From: Pyxicephalus adspersus
Lineage: Eukaryota > Chordata > Amphibia > Anura > Pyxicephalidae
Assembly (NCBI RefSeq): GCF_032062135.1
Contig: NC_092869.1
Coordinates: 49,009,371 to 49,073,370 of the forward strand
Length of the DNA: 64,000 nt
Reading direction: 5' to 3'
The position numbers and the translations under genes are program-made. Below the pieces are notes generated by a model that did no database searches, was not told the origin of the DNA, and worked only from the letters and a program-made list of their open reading frames with translations. Positions 1 to 11,474 of this stretch are shown one piece after another (position 1 is the first letter of the stretch; each line of letters begins with the position of its first letter).

Positions 1-2327
1 CAGAGCTTAAATAAATTGTTGAAAAGAGAGTGAACTTAGTTTCCCCTTAGGACAAATTCGTTTTGTGATGTTTGAAGAATTACCCTGCCAGTGTAAACTG
101 CCTTGCCGGCTACATGGACCACAAATAGAGTTGTACACCAAAACCACAAAATGAAATATTGGTTGATAAATGTTGTAGAGGTTTATTTTTTAATTCTTTG
201 AAAAATAAAGCGGTTGATACAAATATATTTTAAATTAGATGGTAAAAGTGAGAATTCCCTTTTTGTTGGAATAGTAGCCAACACAGTAATAGCCCTTCAT
301 TGTTTTTTTTAAACATTTTTACTGGCCCCCATGGTGCCATGTTTTGGTGTTTAATACGTACCGGTTTGGTAATAACATAGGTGGACCAGATTTTTTTAAG
401 TCTTTTTTGTTCACCTGTTCCTAGCCCCTAATGAATGTAGAAGTCTGTGCAGGTACCAGCATGGCTTGACATAAGCTCATAGGAAAGGCTTTGGTCAACT
501 AATAAGAACTTTTTTAATATATAAATTATACTAATTTGTTACAAAGAAATAAACCTAACGTTGGTAGTTGGGGGTAAAGAGTTCCATGACTGCAAATTTG
601 TTCTGCATAGTTCTTTTTGTATGAAATGCTGGATTGGAATTACCAGAAACGTAGCAAGTAATAATCTAGTTATGAACATGAGGATGTGCCCAAACATTCA
701 GAGATTTTCCTATAAACTAGCAGGTGCAATCAGTGATGGAGTTGGATTATAAATTACAGATCAGATACAAAAATTCCCATCCACCTGACTGCTAGTAACG
801 AGGGTAAACGGGTCCAAGGCTGGCACAAGCTGGGTCATCTGATTCCAATAGCCAGAATCTTTCAGCCTATGCCAAAGTTTAACCGTGATTATGGGTTGAT
901 AAAAAGCCAAACTTTGCCTTTGTATATAAATATTGTAAAATATATATCTTGGTGAAACAATTCTGGTTAGATTTGTCATTTCCAAATACTGTTTATTATC
1001 TAGGCAGACATAGGACGTATTTTTAAAATTGTACCGGGTTTTACACCTAGGGCCACATTATGGAAGGGCAGAGGGAGTAATCTTTAGTGCCTCCTGTAAC
1101 GCCAACCTATTACATTGCCTATATGGGCCCTCCTAATGAATCGTCCTAATATTAGTTATAAGAGTCGGAAACCTTTCACTTGACCATGCACATTTGGATC
1201 TTCACAATTAGTGGTGGGATTGTGCAGATGTTCCCTCTTCTCTATGGTGCAATCATGAATGGTCCACCAGTGTGTAACATTATGGTAGCCTGGCTATTAC
1301 ATAAATAATATTTTTGCCTTGATGTGCTAGGGTACTAGGTGTGCTATCTGCACTATCTGCATGAAGTCTTTAGCTTCATCTTGTATTTATATCAGTGTCC
1401 CCAGGCCATACAAAAACACTGTAGATGCCTCATTACCATCTGAATGAATTTGGCCAGAATGTGTAAGTGTGGTCAGACACAAGATCTCAAACCTCCTGGG
1501 GGGGCTTTGTAAATGACTTGATTTACCCTGTAAAGTGTGTAATGGCATGGTGAATAGTAACTCTGCCAAATTAAAGAAACTGTTTTTAGGACAATGTGTT
1601 TACATCTGAAGGTCACCTTATGCTTCTATCCATGAATTAGGCTTAGAGCATTCACAATGTGGAAAAGGACCAGTAAATTACTACCTGTCTTTTGTTATAT
1701 TTGTAGGAGGTGGGTGTTATTCATTTGTAAGGCCAAATGTTTGGCTTTGGAATCCTGCATGAAATTTGCAGGGGATTCTTTCAGTCCTATTTAGCTTTGT
1801 AACGCTAATGACCCTAATGTGTATATTCCACCCACCTCCCACTTACTTTGATGAAGGCATGGACACCGCAGGAAGCCGCATAGAACAAGTTCCCCATAAA
1901 TTAAATATTCATTTACTAATTCACTGTGTTTCTCATTGCAGCACAAAGTTTGCATTGAGGGCAGTTTATCAAAATGTAAAAGCTTTGGAGGCTTTGTTAT
2001 TAGTAACTCATCAATTATGGCAAAGGGTAATATAAAACCTAAAATATTCCCAACTTAATAATGAGACCCGAGACAAACAATATAAAAATGTTCTTTGCAT
2101 TGAATATTGTTGTGTTCATTCAGTGTAATTGTTAGATATTTTATTATATTAGATATATTAGATGGTGGGCTGCATGTCAGCATGCATTGGAGTGCTCATA
2201 ATGAATAACAGTGCACTGTAGCATGCAGATCATTACTGTAAGTATAACTAAAATAAACATAATAACAATATATAAAACTTCAAACATGTTAGAAAATTCT
2301 TTCTTGACCTTTACAATATGGGGAAAA
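1..2327. other. AT-rich DNA without recognisable gene
   Basis: No long open frame, tandem array or recognised transposon protein was found here. The short open frames overlap on both strands and carry no familiar motif. It is ordinary intronic or intergenic vertebrate-type sequence. Confidence 0.6.
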
Positions 2328-2420
2328 CTTTGAAATAACTTTCTGGTATTCAGGGAACCCCTTCTATAATTATTATATCCACAAATCACAGTAATGGTCT
2401 TCCCTGAGTAGTATGAATCT
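2328..2420 (+). repeat. Dispersed repeat R1, copy 1
   Basis: The segment matches 22536-22620 over about 80 bases. Both copies have TTGAAATAACTTT, then AGGGAACCCCT, TATAA and TATATCCACA, in the same order and orientation. A related GGGTTCC-type block lies near 32745-32830. It looks like an old interspersed element, perhaps a hAT-type non-autonomous transposon, but no terminal repeats or target duplication could be defined. Confidence 0.5.
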
Positions 2421-2811
2421 GAAAATGCAATTTTACATTTGTGAATAGTCAATCAGCATCAATAAAGTTCAGGGGTGACTTTAGGGGTCATAGAGGTAAA
2501 AGGGGTAACTGAGCACTGATGCCTCTTTTAAGAAAATATGTCACCTGTAATATATAATATTAAAAATAATATATTGAGGATTAAATTGTATTTGTGTGCA
2601 CTAAACTTAATTCAGGATGCTACACCATATCAAGATCCCAACCATCTCATTTCTCTAAAGCAATACAGCTTGGTCAAGACTCATTGGCCAGTGAAGGAGC
2701 AGCAGCTCCCTGATAAAGTCATTTATGTCCATTTCCTCCAATCAGAAAGCTCCCTTAATAAAACTCACAGCTCTTCGGTAAATTGAGATTGTGTGTGTAC
2801 AAGATGAACAG

Positions 2812-3352
2812 ATAATTATTATTAATATTAGACAGTGTTTATATAGCACCAACATATTACATAGAGCTGTATATAATTACACATGTCTACTACAAAGGCA
2901 GATTTAGGCACCCATTTAATAAATGAATTGTCATTACCCAGTCCTGCCTTTCCAGTGACAACTGTAAACATTTGGATTATTTTTGTATGCTGTAATGATG
3001 GCCACCAGGACAAGTGGAAAGGATTACCCTAAAATTGGGGACACTTTATAATTAGCCAATGAGACAACACTGTTTGTTCTGCAGTGATAACAGCCAGCAG
3101 AGTTGTCATCCCAGGTGACTTTAAGGGGTGATTTTGCTGCCACTGGTAGAGTTGGCATGCAAACAAAGTCCAACTTTAAGTTGCACCCCTTTCCATTCAT
3201 GGATCCCCATGGCAGTTGTCTAGGTGGAGAACACTGGTGGATTAGCAAATTCATATTTAGCTCACATTGCTGTGCCAATCATTTTTGCACTGTAGCATGT
3301 CCGCGCTGCGTAATATGTTGGTGCTATATAAATCCTGTTTAATAATCATAAT
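2812..3352. repeat. Segment bounded by inverted SINE-tail motifs
   Basis: The left edge (2835-2860) reads TTTATATAGCACCAACATAT. The right edge (3310-3335) is its inverse, ATATGTTGGTGCTATATAAA. The same motif ends the complete SINE-like repeat at 26454-26793, so these may be two SINE tails facing outward. They could instead be the termini of one roughly 540-bp element. No A or B box is visible between them. Confidence 0.45.
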
Positions 3353-4173
3353 GGTGCAATGCATGGTAATACATAATGATGTCTTCGGGTGATGACCACC
3401 ATGGATGCAATGGAGGGGGGGAGTTGCTGATTCACCCTGTGAATGATCAGCCCCCATCTGCTGGGCCTATTGCAGACATTCCACTGACCCACTTACCAAT
3501 GCTAATTGTAATCATTTACTGATTACTGGCTCAGAAAGTGAATGTTGTAGGTCACAAGTTGCTAATTGCTTTTTAGGCTTAACACAAAGAGATTCTTTTT
3601 TTGATCACAGGATCACGCTGTCATTGAGGAGCCTAAAACACTAAATGACCACTATGGCAAATATTATAGTGATATTGTATGCATCGCTGCACAACTACAT
3701 GGACATAAAACTTCTCTAGATGATTTATGAAGGACGATGATTGGAAAAGACTGGAAAAGCCTATTTAATAAATAATGATCAGCTGACCAGATTGTGGTCA
3801 TTTTATGAACAATCGCCACTTTTTCCTATGTACCGGCACACATTTATCATTGTGATTGGCACCACTTTGACCCCCATAGACCACAGTCTTATGTGTTATC
3901 CTCTGAGCCACCGTGCCACCCCAAGACAAGTCACGATTGATGTTGTTGGACCTTGGACCATGGTGTCTTTATTCATCACAGATTCACACAATCACAGACA
4001 TCAATCTTGAAATAGAGAGAAACTAGTAGATATATTACTTAAATATTATATATATATTAAATTACAGCTCATATCTAAACTCAGAATCAAAATGTTCTTT
4101 GGATTTAATGGTTGCATTACTTTTTTTGCACCTTTATCATGGCCTAGTAATGCTGCACATATAATAAACACAG
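3353..4173. other. No recognisable feature
   Basis: Unique-looking AT-rich sequence. An 89-codon open frame at 3741-4010 resembles no protein I know and is not supported as a gene. Confidence 0.5.
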
Positions 4174-4191
4174 CTCAACAAAAAATACGTT
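4174..4191 (+). repeat. 18-base motif shared with 51129-51146
   Basis: CTCAACAAAAAATACGTT occurs here, about 210 bases before transposon-like relic 1. With one mismatch it recurs at 51129, about 250 bases after relic 2 and in the same orientation. It may be part of the terminal sequence of that element. The A-rich content means chance is not excluded. Confidence 0.35.
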
Positions 4192-4400
4192 TTTTCACTT
4201 GCCAAGGATATATTTAGTGTATTTCAGGTCTGCTGATTCCAGAAATCACATCGGTTTCATTGAATTGGCTCTAGTTCTTGTGATACGGGAATCAGAATAG
4301 ACGATTTTACCAACAACAAATGTTACACAGCATATTATTATCAATCTTTATTTACACCGATGTTTTGCATTTTATATATTACATGTAGATTATTGTCATG

Positions 4401-5262
4401 AAACTTTCATTCGCCTTCTTGTATATTTTGGTATTAAGCTGGGGCCCCAAGATAAGTATTGGGCCCCCCCATATGGTGTGCAAAACTTGTGTAGTGTCTA
4501 CGTCAGTGGAAAAATGGAAAACTGAAACATGTGAAATTTGTTGTACCTATGGTATGGGGAGAGCCCAGAAATCTTCATAATGATTGTTATTTGTGTGCTG
4601 GGAATGGAAAAGAATCGTTACAAGAAACACAAGTGGGAGTACGGTGATATGGAATCAGCGACCTGTGCCGCATGCTGCTGATGTTCCCATAGCAGTGTTC
4701 AGTCCCGGATATTCCTGTATCCTACATGGAGGATATACAGGGAGTGTAATCCAGGAGTTAGCAGTGAATATGAAGTGAATATGTATATCAAACCCGCAGT
4801 TCCCCCAAGAAGAGCTCAATGATTTAATACGTGACCTAAGTCTGTCACAACAATCATCTGAACTTTTATCATCCGGGCTAAAAGAAAAGAACTGTCTGAG
4901 AGCGGAAGATAAAATAACGGTTTATAGGACAAGAGAGGTGGCACTCCGACCATATTTCAGTGAAGATGGAGACTTTGTGTTGTAACATCCCTGGACTACT
5001 AGCCCATATGGGAGGACCAGAATACCGAGCAGAAGACTGGCCGCTTATCAAAATGGTCTTACAAAAGCTTTGCTACATGAACACCAATGGTCCATATGTG
5101 TTGATATAAAAATGGTGAATCTCCTACTTGGACACAAAGTGAATACACAAAGAAATACTACCCATCTGTTGTTAGTGTGCCAAAGCCTTTCATGTCCAAA
5201 TAGTTGGACCTTACCATATATTGTAGAAAAAAAGGGAAGAAAGAGGGAAGCAGGCTTTTTTT
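4401..5262 (+). pseudogene. Broken transposon-like gene, relic 1 (CxxC finger / DDE-like family)
   Basis: The frame must be shifted several times to follow the protein. Visible blocks in order are KLGPQDKYWAP (near 4435), VPMVWGEPRN with CYLC (near 4535-4595), RPVPHAADVP (near 4660), LNDLIRDLSLSQQSSELL (4815-4870), KEKNCL, PYFSEDGDFV (4945-4980), IPGLLAHMG (4985-5015), and HEHQWSICVDIKMVNLLLG (5078-5135). EYTKKYYP follows in another frame. The same blocks in the same order occur in the longer relic at 49459-50875. I know this family from many animal genomes as mobile-element-associated protein, but cannot name its superfamily. The two acidic positions in the relics (FIDSSKR in relic 2, ICVD in both) suggest a DDE-type core, which is inference. 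The segment holding the first acidic motif is missing in this copy, the reading frame is broken, and a foldback repeat lies immediately downstream. It is not functional. Confidence 0.7.
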
Positions 5263-5274
5263 AGGGCACGGAAA

Positions 5275-6015
5275 TTCAACTCTTATATAAAAACAATAAT
5301 ACCTTTATTGAAGATACAAGATTAAAATAATACATATAAGCAATAATACATATACATATATACAAAATAGGTCGGATCCCAACACATTTCGCCCCCATGT
5401 GCTTCCTCAGGGAATAAGGAGACCCTACAAATTCTGTGTACACTGTAACTGATTGAACCAATTTAGGAACAATGGGTGTGTAGTTTGTGAGGTTAGAATG
5501 AACATTCCAATTGAACAGGCCGTAAGGATATTGCTTAGTGTAAATTGGGTATTCTTTAGGGGAAATGCAGGCTCAAGAGGATTTACATGTATCTGTACAT
5601 TACTGTAAACGTTGCTATAAACATCTAATAGGGCTGGATAGTACGTGAATGGCTGAACACTGAGCTTTTCATAACATGGTAAAAAAGTCTTTTAGATACA
5701 GAATGGTTGTGGTATAGTGGTGAAGGGAGAGCCGGCGCAGCTTTGTGAAAGTCAGTAATGTACGTATCCAATCCTCTTCAGCCTGCATATCCCCTAAAGA
5801 ATACCCAATATACACTAAGCAATACCCCTACGGCCTGTTCAATTGGAATGTTCACTCTAACGTCACAAACTACACATCGTTTGTCCCTAAATTGGTTAGA
5901 AAAAAGGACTAAAATTATCAGCAAACTAATTCTTAAAGAAAATTCTGGAGCCCTGCTTAAAAAATGAATCTATTTTTGTCCCTTATCAATAAACTTGTTA
6001 TAAAATAGTTCAAGC
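5275..6015. repeat. Foldback element with about 135-bp inverted arms
   Basis: Arm 1 (5457-5592) and arm 2 (5758-5898) are inverted copies, about 90 percent identical by eye. Both contain AACATTCCAATTGAACAGGC and TTGGGTATTCTTTAGGGG, or the inverse. The spacer is about 165 bases. The left flank carries CTTTATTG and the right flank CAATAAA, so polyadenylation-like signals face outward on both sides. Between the left flank and arm 1, ACATTTCGCCCCCATGTG with CTTCCTCAGG resembles a motif common in anuran repeats (from memory). It is probably a non-autonomous foldback transposon. A transcript could form a long hairpin. Confidence 0.6.
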
Positions 6016-6904
6016 AAAGTTTTCTTTTTGAACAGTGTGTCCCTCATTCTTGCCTTTTATCATTGGTTGTCTTGCCTGGGGCTCTGGCGACCTGCTGCCT
6101 TCCCTTTGATGCCTGCATAACCATGCAGCAGCAAAGAATTTCATTTTAACGTGGCAATAAGCTAAAAGACGAGTGCTTTTCAGCTCCTTGACAGACCAAT
6201 TACGTGCGTTTCATCTGATCTGTACAAATGCGATAACCCTGACCGCCTGGATAATTGTCTTTTGCCTTAATAACCCTGAACCTTTTTTTTTTTTCTCTGC
6301 AAGGGCGCAAGCAGAAGATAAACAAACATGGCGTGACACTTGCAAACAGTTCCACCGCATTTACTGTCTGAGCACTCAGAGTCAAAAACTGTGACAGTTT
6401 TTATTTTCTACCTTGTTTTGTCCTCACTCTGGAGTTTTGTGTTTGTAATTCCCCCTGGAACGCAGAAGGATTAAACTGAAATACCATGGAAAAAAAAGGT
6501 TTGGTTTGCCATGTTACCAGGCATTGAGCACAATGGGTAAACTATTATTGCAAAGTGGATGTAAATGCCATATAGGTAATGTTCAATATATGCATACATA
6601 TATATATATATATATAATACATGGTGATGCCAATGTTAGGATTCTTCAATATAAAGTCTGTCTTCTAACATCCCTGTCACCCACTTGTGCTTTTCCCTTT
6701 CTGAACACCATAATAGTCAAAGAAGAAAACAATTCCGGGGGTTTGCTCTAGATTTGGAGAGTAACTTTTACAGCCGAGTGTGGCAATATGGCATGGGGGG
6801 GGGGGGCAATAAATGTCTGAGGAACATTGTGCAAAAGAGAGGAAATGTGCACAGCAATGGGGGGGCATTTTAAACAGCTTGCATGGAGAAATGTCTTTAC
6901 ATAT
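6016..6904. other. Repeat-poor DNA with a (TA)n tract
   Basis: There is no gene. 6095-6400 contains no recognisable repeat and has a mixed, non-decayed composition that can accompany conserved non-coding elements; this is only an impression. A (TA)n microsatellite lies at about 6598-6616, and a G run at about 6796-6806. Confidence 0.4.
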
Positions 6905-8860
6905 GTTTATATATTTTTATTAGGAAAGGCATAGAAAAATATTACATACATTTTGTACAACATGAAAGATCTTTACAAAAATGTAAAACAAGTTTCAAGT
7001 GCGAATAACAGTGCAAACATCAGAATAACAATGGTATTGAATGTTACAAGCAAACCAGGATAAGAAAAGGAAAGAAGGAAGAAACAACAAAACCATAACA
7101 GTAATGATCAAACATGAAATATAAAATTAATTGGCGGGAACTTGGGGAGGAAAATATGGGGGGGAGGGGGCATTATTTATTTGGAGGTAAGTGAAAGTGA
7201 CCTAAGGTTAGCAATTCGATGTCTGGGAAGAAGAACCTAGCCTTGATTTCAATTTGGAAGAGGTGCTATATTGTTCCCAGCAGGCCCAACATGTAGTAAA
7301 TTTGTCCATACAATCATTGTAAAGGCTCTAATTTCTATTCTCATAATTTCATTGTTCTTGGAAACCCATCTATCTAATGGGGGTGGAGTTGTTTGCTTCC
7401 AGAATAATGTAATAAGCTGGTGGGCTGCTGCCATAAGGTGACCGTTTAGGGCCTTTTTTGGAGGGGTGAAAGATCTGGAAATATAGAGAGCAGGGCCATT
7501 TCCGGAGTTGGAATCAAATCATTAGAGTAAATGTCTGAGCATATTGCGAAGATCTCTCACCAAAATGGCTGCAGAACTGGGCAGGCCCACCAAATATGCA
7601 GGTAAGTACCTCCAGCCCCACCACATCTCCAGCAAGTACCGGGCACCATGGGAAACTTCCGGTGTAGTGAGACCTAGTCTCTATACCAACGGGATAAGAT
7701 TTTGTCATTTGTTTCCTGTGTATCCAGATGTTTTATGAGCAATTTGAAAGGCAGTGAGCCAGTCCAGCTCTGCTAAACCTCTATCGAGGTCCTTATGCCA
7801 TTCTGCTGGTTGGTATCATTTTGTCATAGGTTTCCAAGAGCATCTTGTAAATAACAGAGACTAGATGACGCAGAGTTTCCATCAATGTACACAACTGTTC
7901 AAATGAAGAAGTTATCTATGTACGCTAAGGGAAAGAGGAAGAGCCTTGCAAAATCTAGCGCGCTCCAGGATTGTGGAAATGAGGGGTTCAAATTAGGTGA
8001 AATAAACGTACCCTGGGTAGAGTCCAGGAAGTGTCTGGGTTGTGGCCAGTCTTCTCTGGAGTATCCCTCTAGGTGTTTAGCATGAATTCCCATAGGGAGA
8101 CCTAGATGATCTAAAACTGGCGTTAATGGAAATGGTAGGGTGGATAAGGAATACCGTTTGTGTGCTACGTGCCATATCCTCAATGAAGACCCGGTGAGTG
8201 GGGAATCCAGAGGATATTGTCTAGGGTTAGGGGGGTCCCATGGTAGTGTCCTCAGGTCCAGCCTGGAGAGCTCCTGCTCCACTCTAATAGAGAGTTTACC
8301 CCTATATGACCCCATGCCTGCTACCTGTGCATGTTTAAGCCTTGGTCTGCCGCCGCCCCAAATAAACTTGGTAGAGTGAGTGTACTCTATGAAAAAACTT
8401 TTTGGCGGTTTATATATATAAAGAGAAACTCAGGTAAAGAGTCCATCTTCAAAACATCTTTTCTACCAAACCAAGATGGAGCGATATTCTTCCAATGATC
8501 CAGATCCTTCTCAAGGGTCCTTCATCAAGACATAATTAAGCTGGCTGGAGTTTGGTTGGATCAGAAGGAACTGCTATACCCAAATAAATAATGTGAGTGG
8601 AGCTCCAATTAAAAGGAAAATTCAGAGAGATTTGGGAGGCAAGCGATTTTGGTAAGGTAATGTTTAAAGCCTCTGTTTTGGAGAAGTTAATTTTAAAGTT
8701 ACTATGAAGGCCAAATCTGTAGAAGTCCTGAAATAATGAATGAAGGGTAATAAGAGGTCACATATAAGAGAACATTATCCGCATATAGAGCCATTTTATG
8801 GTGAGTGCTAGGGGATGGAACTCCATGGATAGAAGGGTTATTGCAAATAGCTACTGCCTG
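6905..8860 (-). mobile_element. L1/Tx1-type LINE, 5'-truncated, decayed ORF2 3' half
   Basis: Read on the minus strand, the reverse-transcriptase core appears first. KMALYADNVLLY holds the YADD box as YADN at about 8774-8785, followed in another frame by FKINFSKTEALNI and IYLGI. Next comes an L1-like C-terminal stretch, SLRIWHVAHKRYSLSTLPFP (about 8080-8140). The gag-like finger CWRCGGAGGTYLHIWWACP lies at about 7577-7634 and is followed by an in-frame TGA after PFW. ITLFWKQTTPPPLDRW is at about 7360-7420. The 3' UTR ends near 6920 with AATAAAAATA on the minus strand. These blocks and their order are those of the L1/Tx1 group, where this protein normally supplies endonuclease and reverse transcriptase for target-primed insertion. 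The 5' end is missing, and frameshifts, stops and the D-to-N change in the catalytic box make it dead. I cannot choose between L1 proper and Tx1. Confidence 0.82.
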
Positions 8861-9036
8861 CTGATTTGTTGGAGAGTTTTCTTTACATATCTTTGAGATT
8901 TTAACTTGGTGGTTCTCCTCCCCTATCCATAGAACAGACCAGAATGTTTACCAGTAGCCAAGCGGTTGTTCTGTACAATCACTAAGGAACGCTTCTGGTG
9001 ACAATTATTCATCTTATATTTGGGTATTATTAGAAG
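8861..9036. other. Short interval between LINE and MITE
   Basis: The segment contains CCTATCCATAGAACAGA, similar to the start of dispersed repeat R3 (26797-26960 and 46318-46505). It may be another diverged copy. Nothing else is seen. Confidence 0.3.
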
Positions 9037-9249
9037 CACAGTGGGTCTGATTTAATAAAGCTCTCCAGGACTGCAGAAGACAGACTATCTTTGAAGAACC
9101 TGAGTGATCCAGCAAACCTGGAGTTGATTTCTTAAAATCATTTGCCAACAGTTGACAACCAGATCCGGGTTTGCCCGATCACCCAGGTTCTCCCATGATA
9201 GTCTATCTCCATCAGTCTTAGTGAGCTTGAATAAATCAGGCCCATTGTG
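9037..9249. mobile_element. Palindromic MITE, complete copy
   Basis: Imperfect terminal inverted repeats begin CACAGTGGGTCTGATTTAAT and end ATAAATCAGGCCCATTGTG. Internal inverted blocks are GATCCAGCAAACCTGG on the left and a matching GATCACCCAGG block on the right. The whole 213-bp unit can fold back on itself and has no coding capacity. Copies or fragments are at 11407-11474, 17981-18207, 32886-33060 and 35641-35697. The parent transposase family is unknown to me; no clear target duplication is seen. Confidence 0.75.
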
Positions 9250-9950
9250 ACAAAATTCATTTATATGTCATATATTAAAAGAAACATACAAGTAAGTGTG
9301 CCAAATGCCATCAAAAGGTTGGATGGGTGAGGCGTGATTTATAGATGCCAGAAATGCCAGTCTTTTCTGTTTGTGGTGGAACAGGTGGAATGACCCTGAC
9401 CCCTGGACAAGACCTGCATGTTCCAACTACTTTGCTATAGAAGACTGATTCAGCTTTAATCTTGGGGTTGGTTTTGGACACCGGACAGGTGGTTAAGTGT
9501 TGGAGCAGCCAGCTCCGACCACAACTTCCCAACCTTCTGTGGCATCCGGACAAGGCAAATAGCCTTCATATTTATTAAGCACTTTACAAGTTATTATGCC
9601 AGGGCTGGTGCCCGGAGATTGCAGAGATTATATAAATATCTCTCTGAAATTCTGAGCCATTTGCAGGACACCTGTATGTAAAGTATCAATAACAAGGCGT
9701 GCCTTAGGAAGAACTTTTGCTGGATACACCATAGACGGATATTTACTATTTATAGACATTAAAGGGATAACTTCAGTCTACAGCAGAATCAGCCACTGAA
9801 CTGAGAACGGTGCCCGGAAAACAAACAGCTGTAAGAATTCAGAAAGGTAAAATCTAGTGAAGAGAGATTCAGCAAACTTTTCTGGCTGCTGCGTCAGGAT
9901 TACACAATGTCATATAAGACCCATAGTGCATTCCATTCTGCGGACATAAT
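9250..9950. other. No recognisable feature
   Basis: Unique-looking sequence with no gene, array or recognised transposon. Confidence 0.5.
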
Positions 9951-10080
9951 GGATAGGCTGCATTGTCAGTGATGTCACCGGTCTCTAGTGATTGGATAGG
10001 CTGCATTGTCAGTGATGTCACCGGTCTCTAGTGATTGGATAGGCGGTCTCTAGTGATTGGATAGGCTGCATTCTGCTTTA
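9951..10080. repeat. 43-bp tandem repeat, two full copies plus partials
   Basis: GGATAGGCTGCATTGTCAGT begins at 9951 and 9994, and GGATAGG recurs at 10037, an exact 43-base period. A further GGATAGGCTGCATTCTG at 10059 follows a deleted unit 22 bases long. The two full units are essentially identical, which suggests recent duplication. Confidence 0.85.
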
Positions 10081-11406
10081 AGGAACAGACAGGCTGCATT
10101 ATTTGGGTATAGATAAAACATTTGTGACAGGTGCACTTAAGAACACAATGAACATCTTTTTGACACTGGCAAACACTGTGTGCCATACAACAAGGCTTTA
10201 GACAACAAGGATGTGCAAACACAGGTGTGTGGCTTTCCTGAGATCTCAATTAGTTTGGGACAATTCATGCTTAAAATCTGTTTTCAGTTAGGAATCGGGG
10301 AGTGTTGTCTAGAGAAGCCAGACTAGATTCAAATGTTTTGTGTGCAGCTGTTTTGCTGGGTTTCCGGAGTATATTTTCGCTTTGTGGTATTGCTATTCTT
10401 TAAAAAAAATGTTTAAGGACACTAAAGAATTCTCAGAATGTTAAATAGAAATGTCTTATTTGTTTATTACTGGAGGTTCAAGTCATTCTTCCATTTTTCT
10501 GTACAGAGGAAACGTAGGCAGGGGGTGGCAAAGCCGCGGTATTTGTTGCTTTTGTATGAACAGGTTAAAAGGTGACTTTTGTTAACATCTCTCTTAGGTA
10601 CATAATTAGTTTCTGTGTTTATCTTTGGATTCATGCATTGTTAAACATTATACACAGCCATGACACTGAGATCCCGTTTTATTTTCATAGAGGAATTGCT
10701 GACGAGTTTGGATTTGCAGTTTCTGGGATCAAGCCCAAATGACATGTTTCCGAAGACGTAAGCGCCAGCGGAAGGTGGAGACGCAGCTATGTGGATATCG
10801 ATAAAGGAAGGTAGAGCCAAATGGGCATTTTGTGCCCGAATACTGGAGGGAACCTCATGAGGGAAATTACCATTCTACTTACCTTTGGCCGATTCTTTTC
10901 TGTCAAAATGTAATTTTTCCTGGCTAGATAAAAAACATAGAATTGTCATAATGCCCCTATAACTGACAATCCAATAACTCAGATAACAGTGATTGTTGGA
11001 ACTCATTATGGATGGGCAAAATGCATTTACCAACTTTTCCAAAGTGTAACCTAGATTAGTCTCAAGGTTTGGATTGCTTGAAAGAAATTATATTGGGATG
11101 GCCCCCCAGCACCACACTATACCTGAGATGAACAATGCCCCCCAAAATTGCCCACTTTCCTCTTTGTAGTCTCCAAATAAACTTTGGGCAAAGCTTGGAA
11201 AACGTACAGTAGACCATGTCTACCCCGTGGCCGAAGCTTTATAAATATGGACGGTAGACCTTTTCAACCTTCAGCCTAATAAGCAAATAACTTTAATTAA
11301 GAGAATGCAAAAGAATGTACACTTACCTTAAATTATTAGATTATTGCAACTTGACCCCTTCCCCGCACCTCCTCAGTGCCAAAGCCTTAAAAGCTGAAGA
11401 TCTTTA
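10081..11406. other. No recognisable gene
   Basis: No coding region or clear repeat is seen. 10300-10500 is repeat-poor. 11490-11600, downstream of the adjacent MITE fragment, shares GGATACAAGACCA and surrounding similarity with 51590-51610. Confidence 0.45.
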
Positions 11407-11474
11407 GTGGATCACGCAGGTTCTCCCATGATCTATCTTCTCCAGTCTTGGAGAGCTTTATTATATCAGACCCA
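11407..11474 (+). mobile_element. MITE fragment (right half)
   Basis: GGATCACGCAGGTTCTCCCA, then TCTCCAGTCTTGGAGAGCTT and TATCAGACCC, match the right half of the palindromic MITE at 9037-9249. The left half is absent. Confidence 0.65.
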
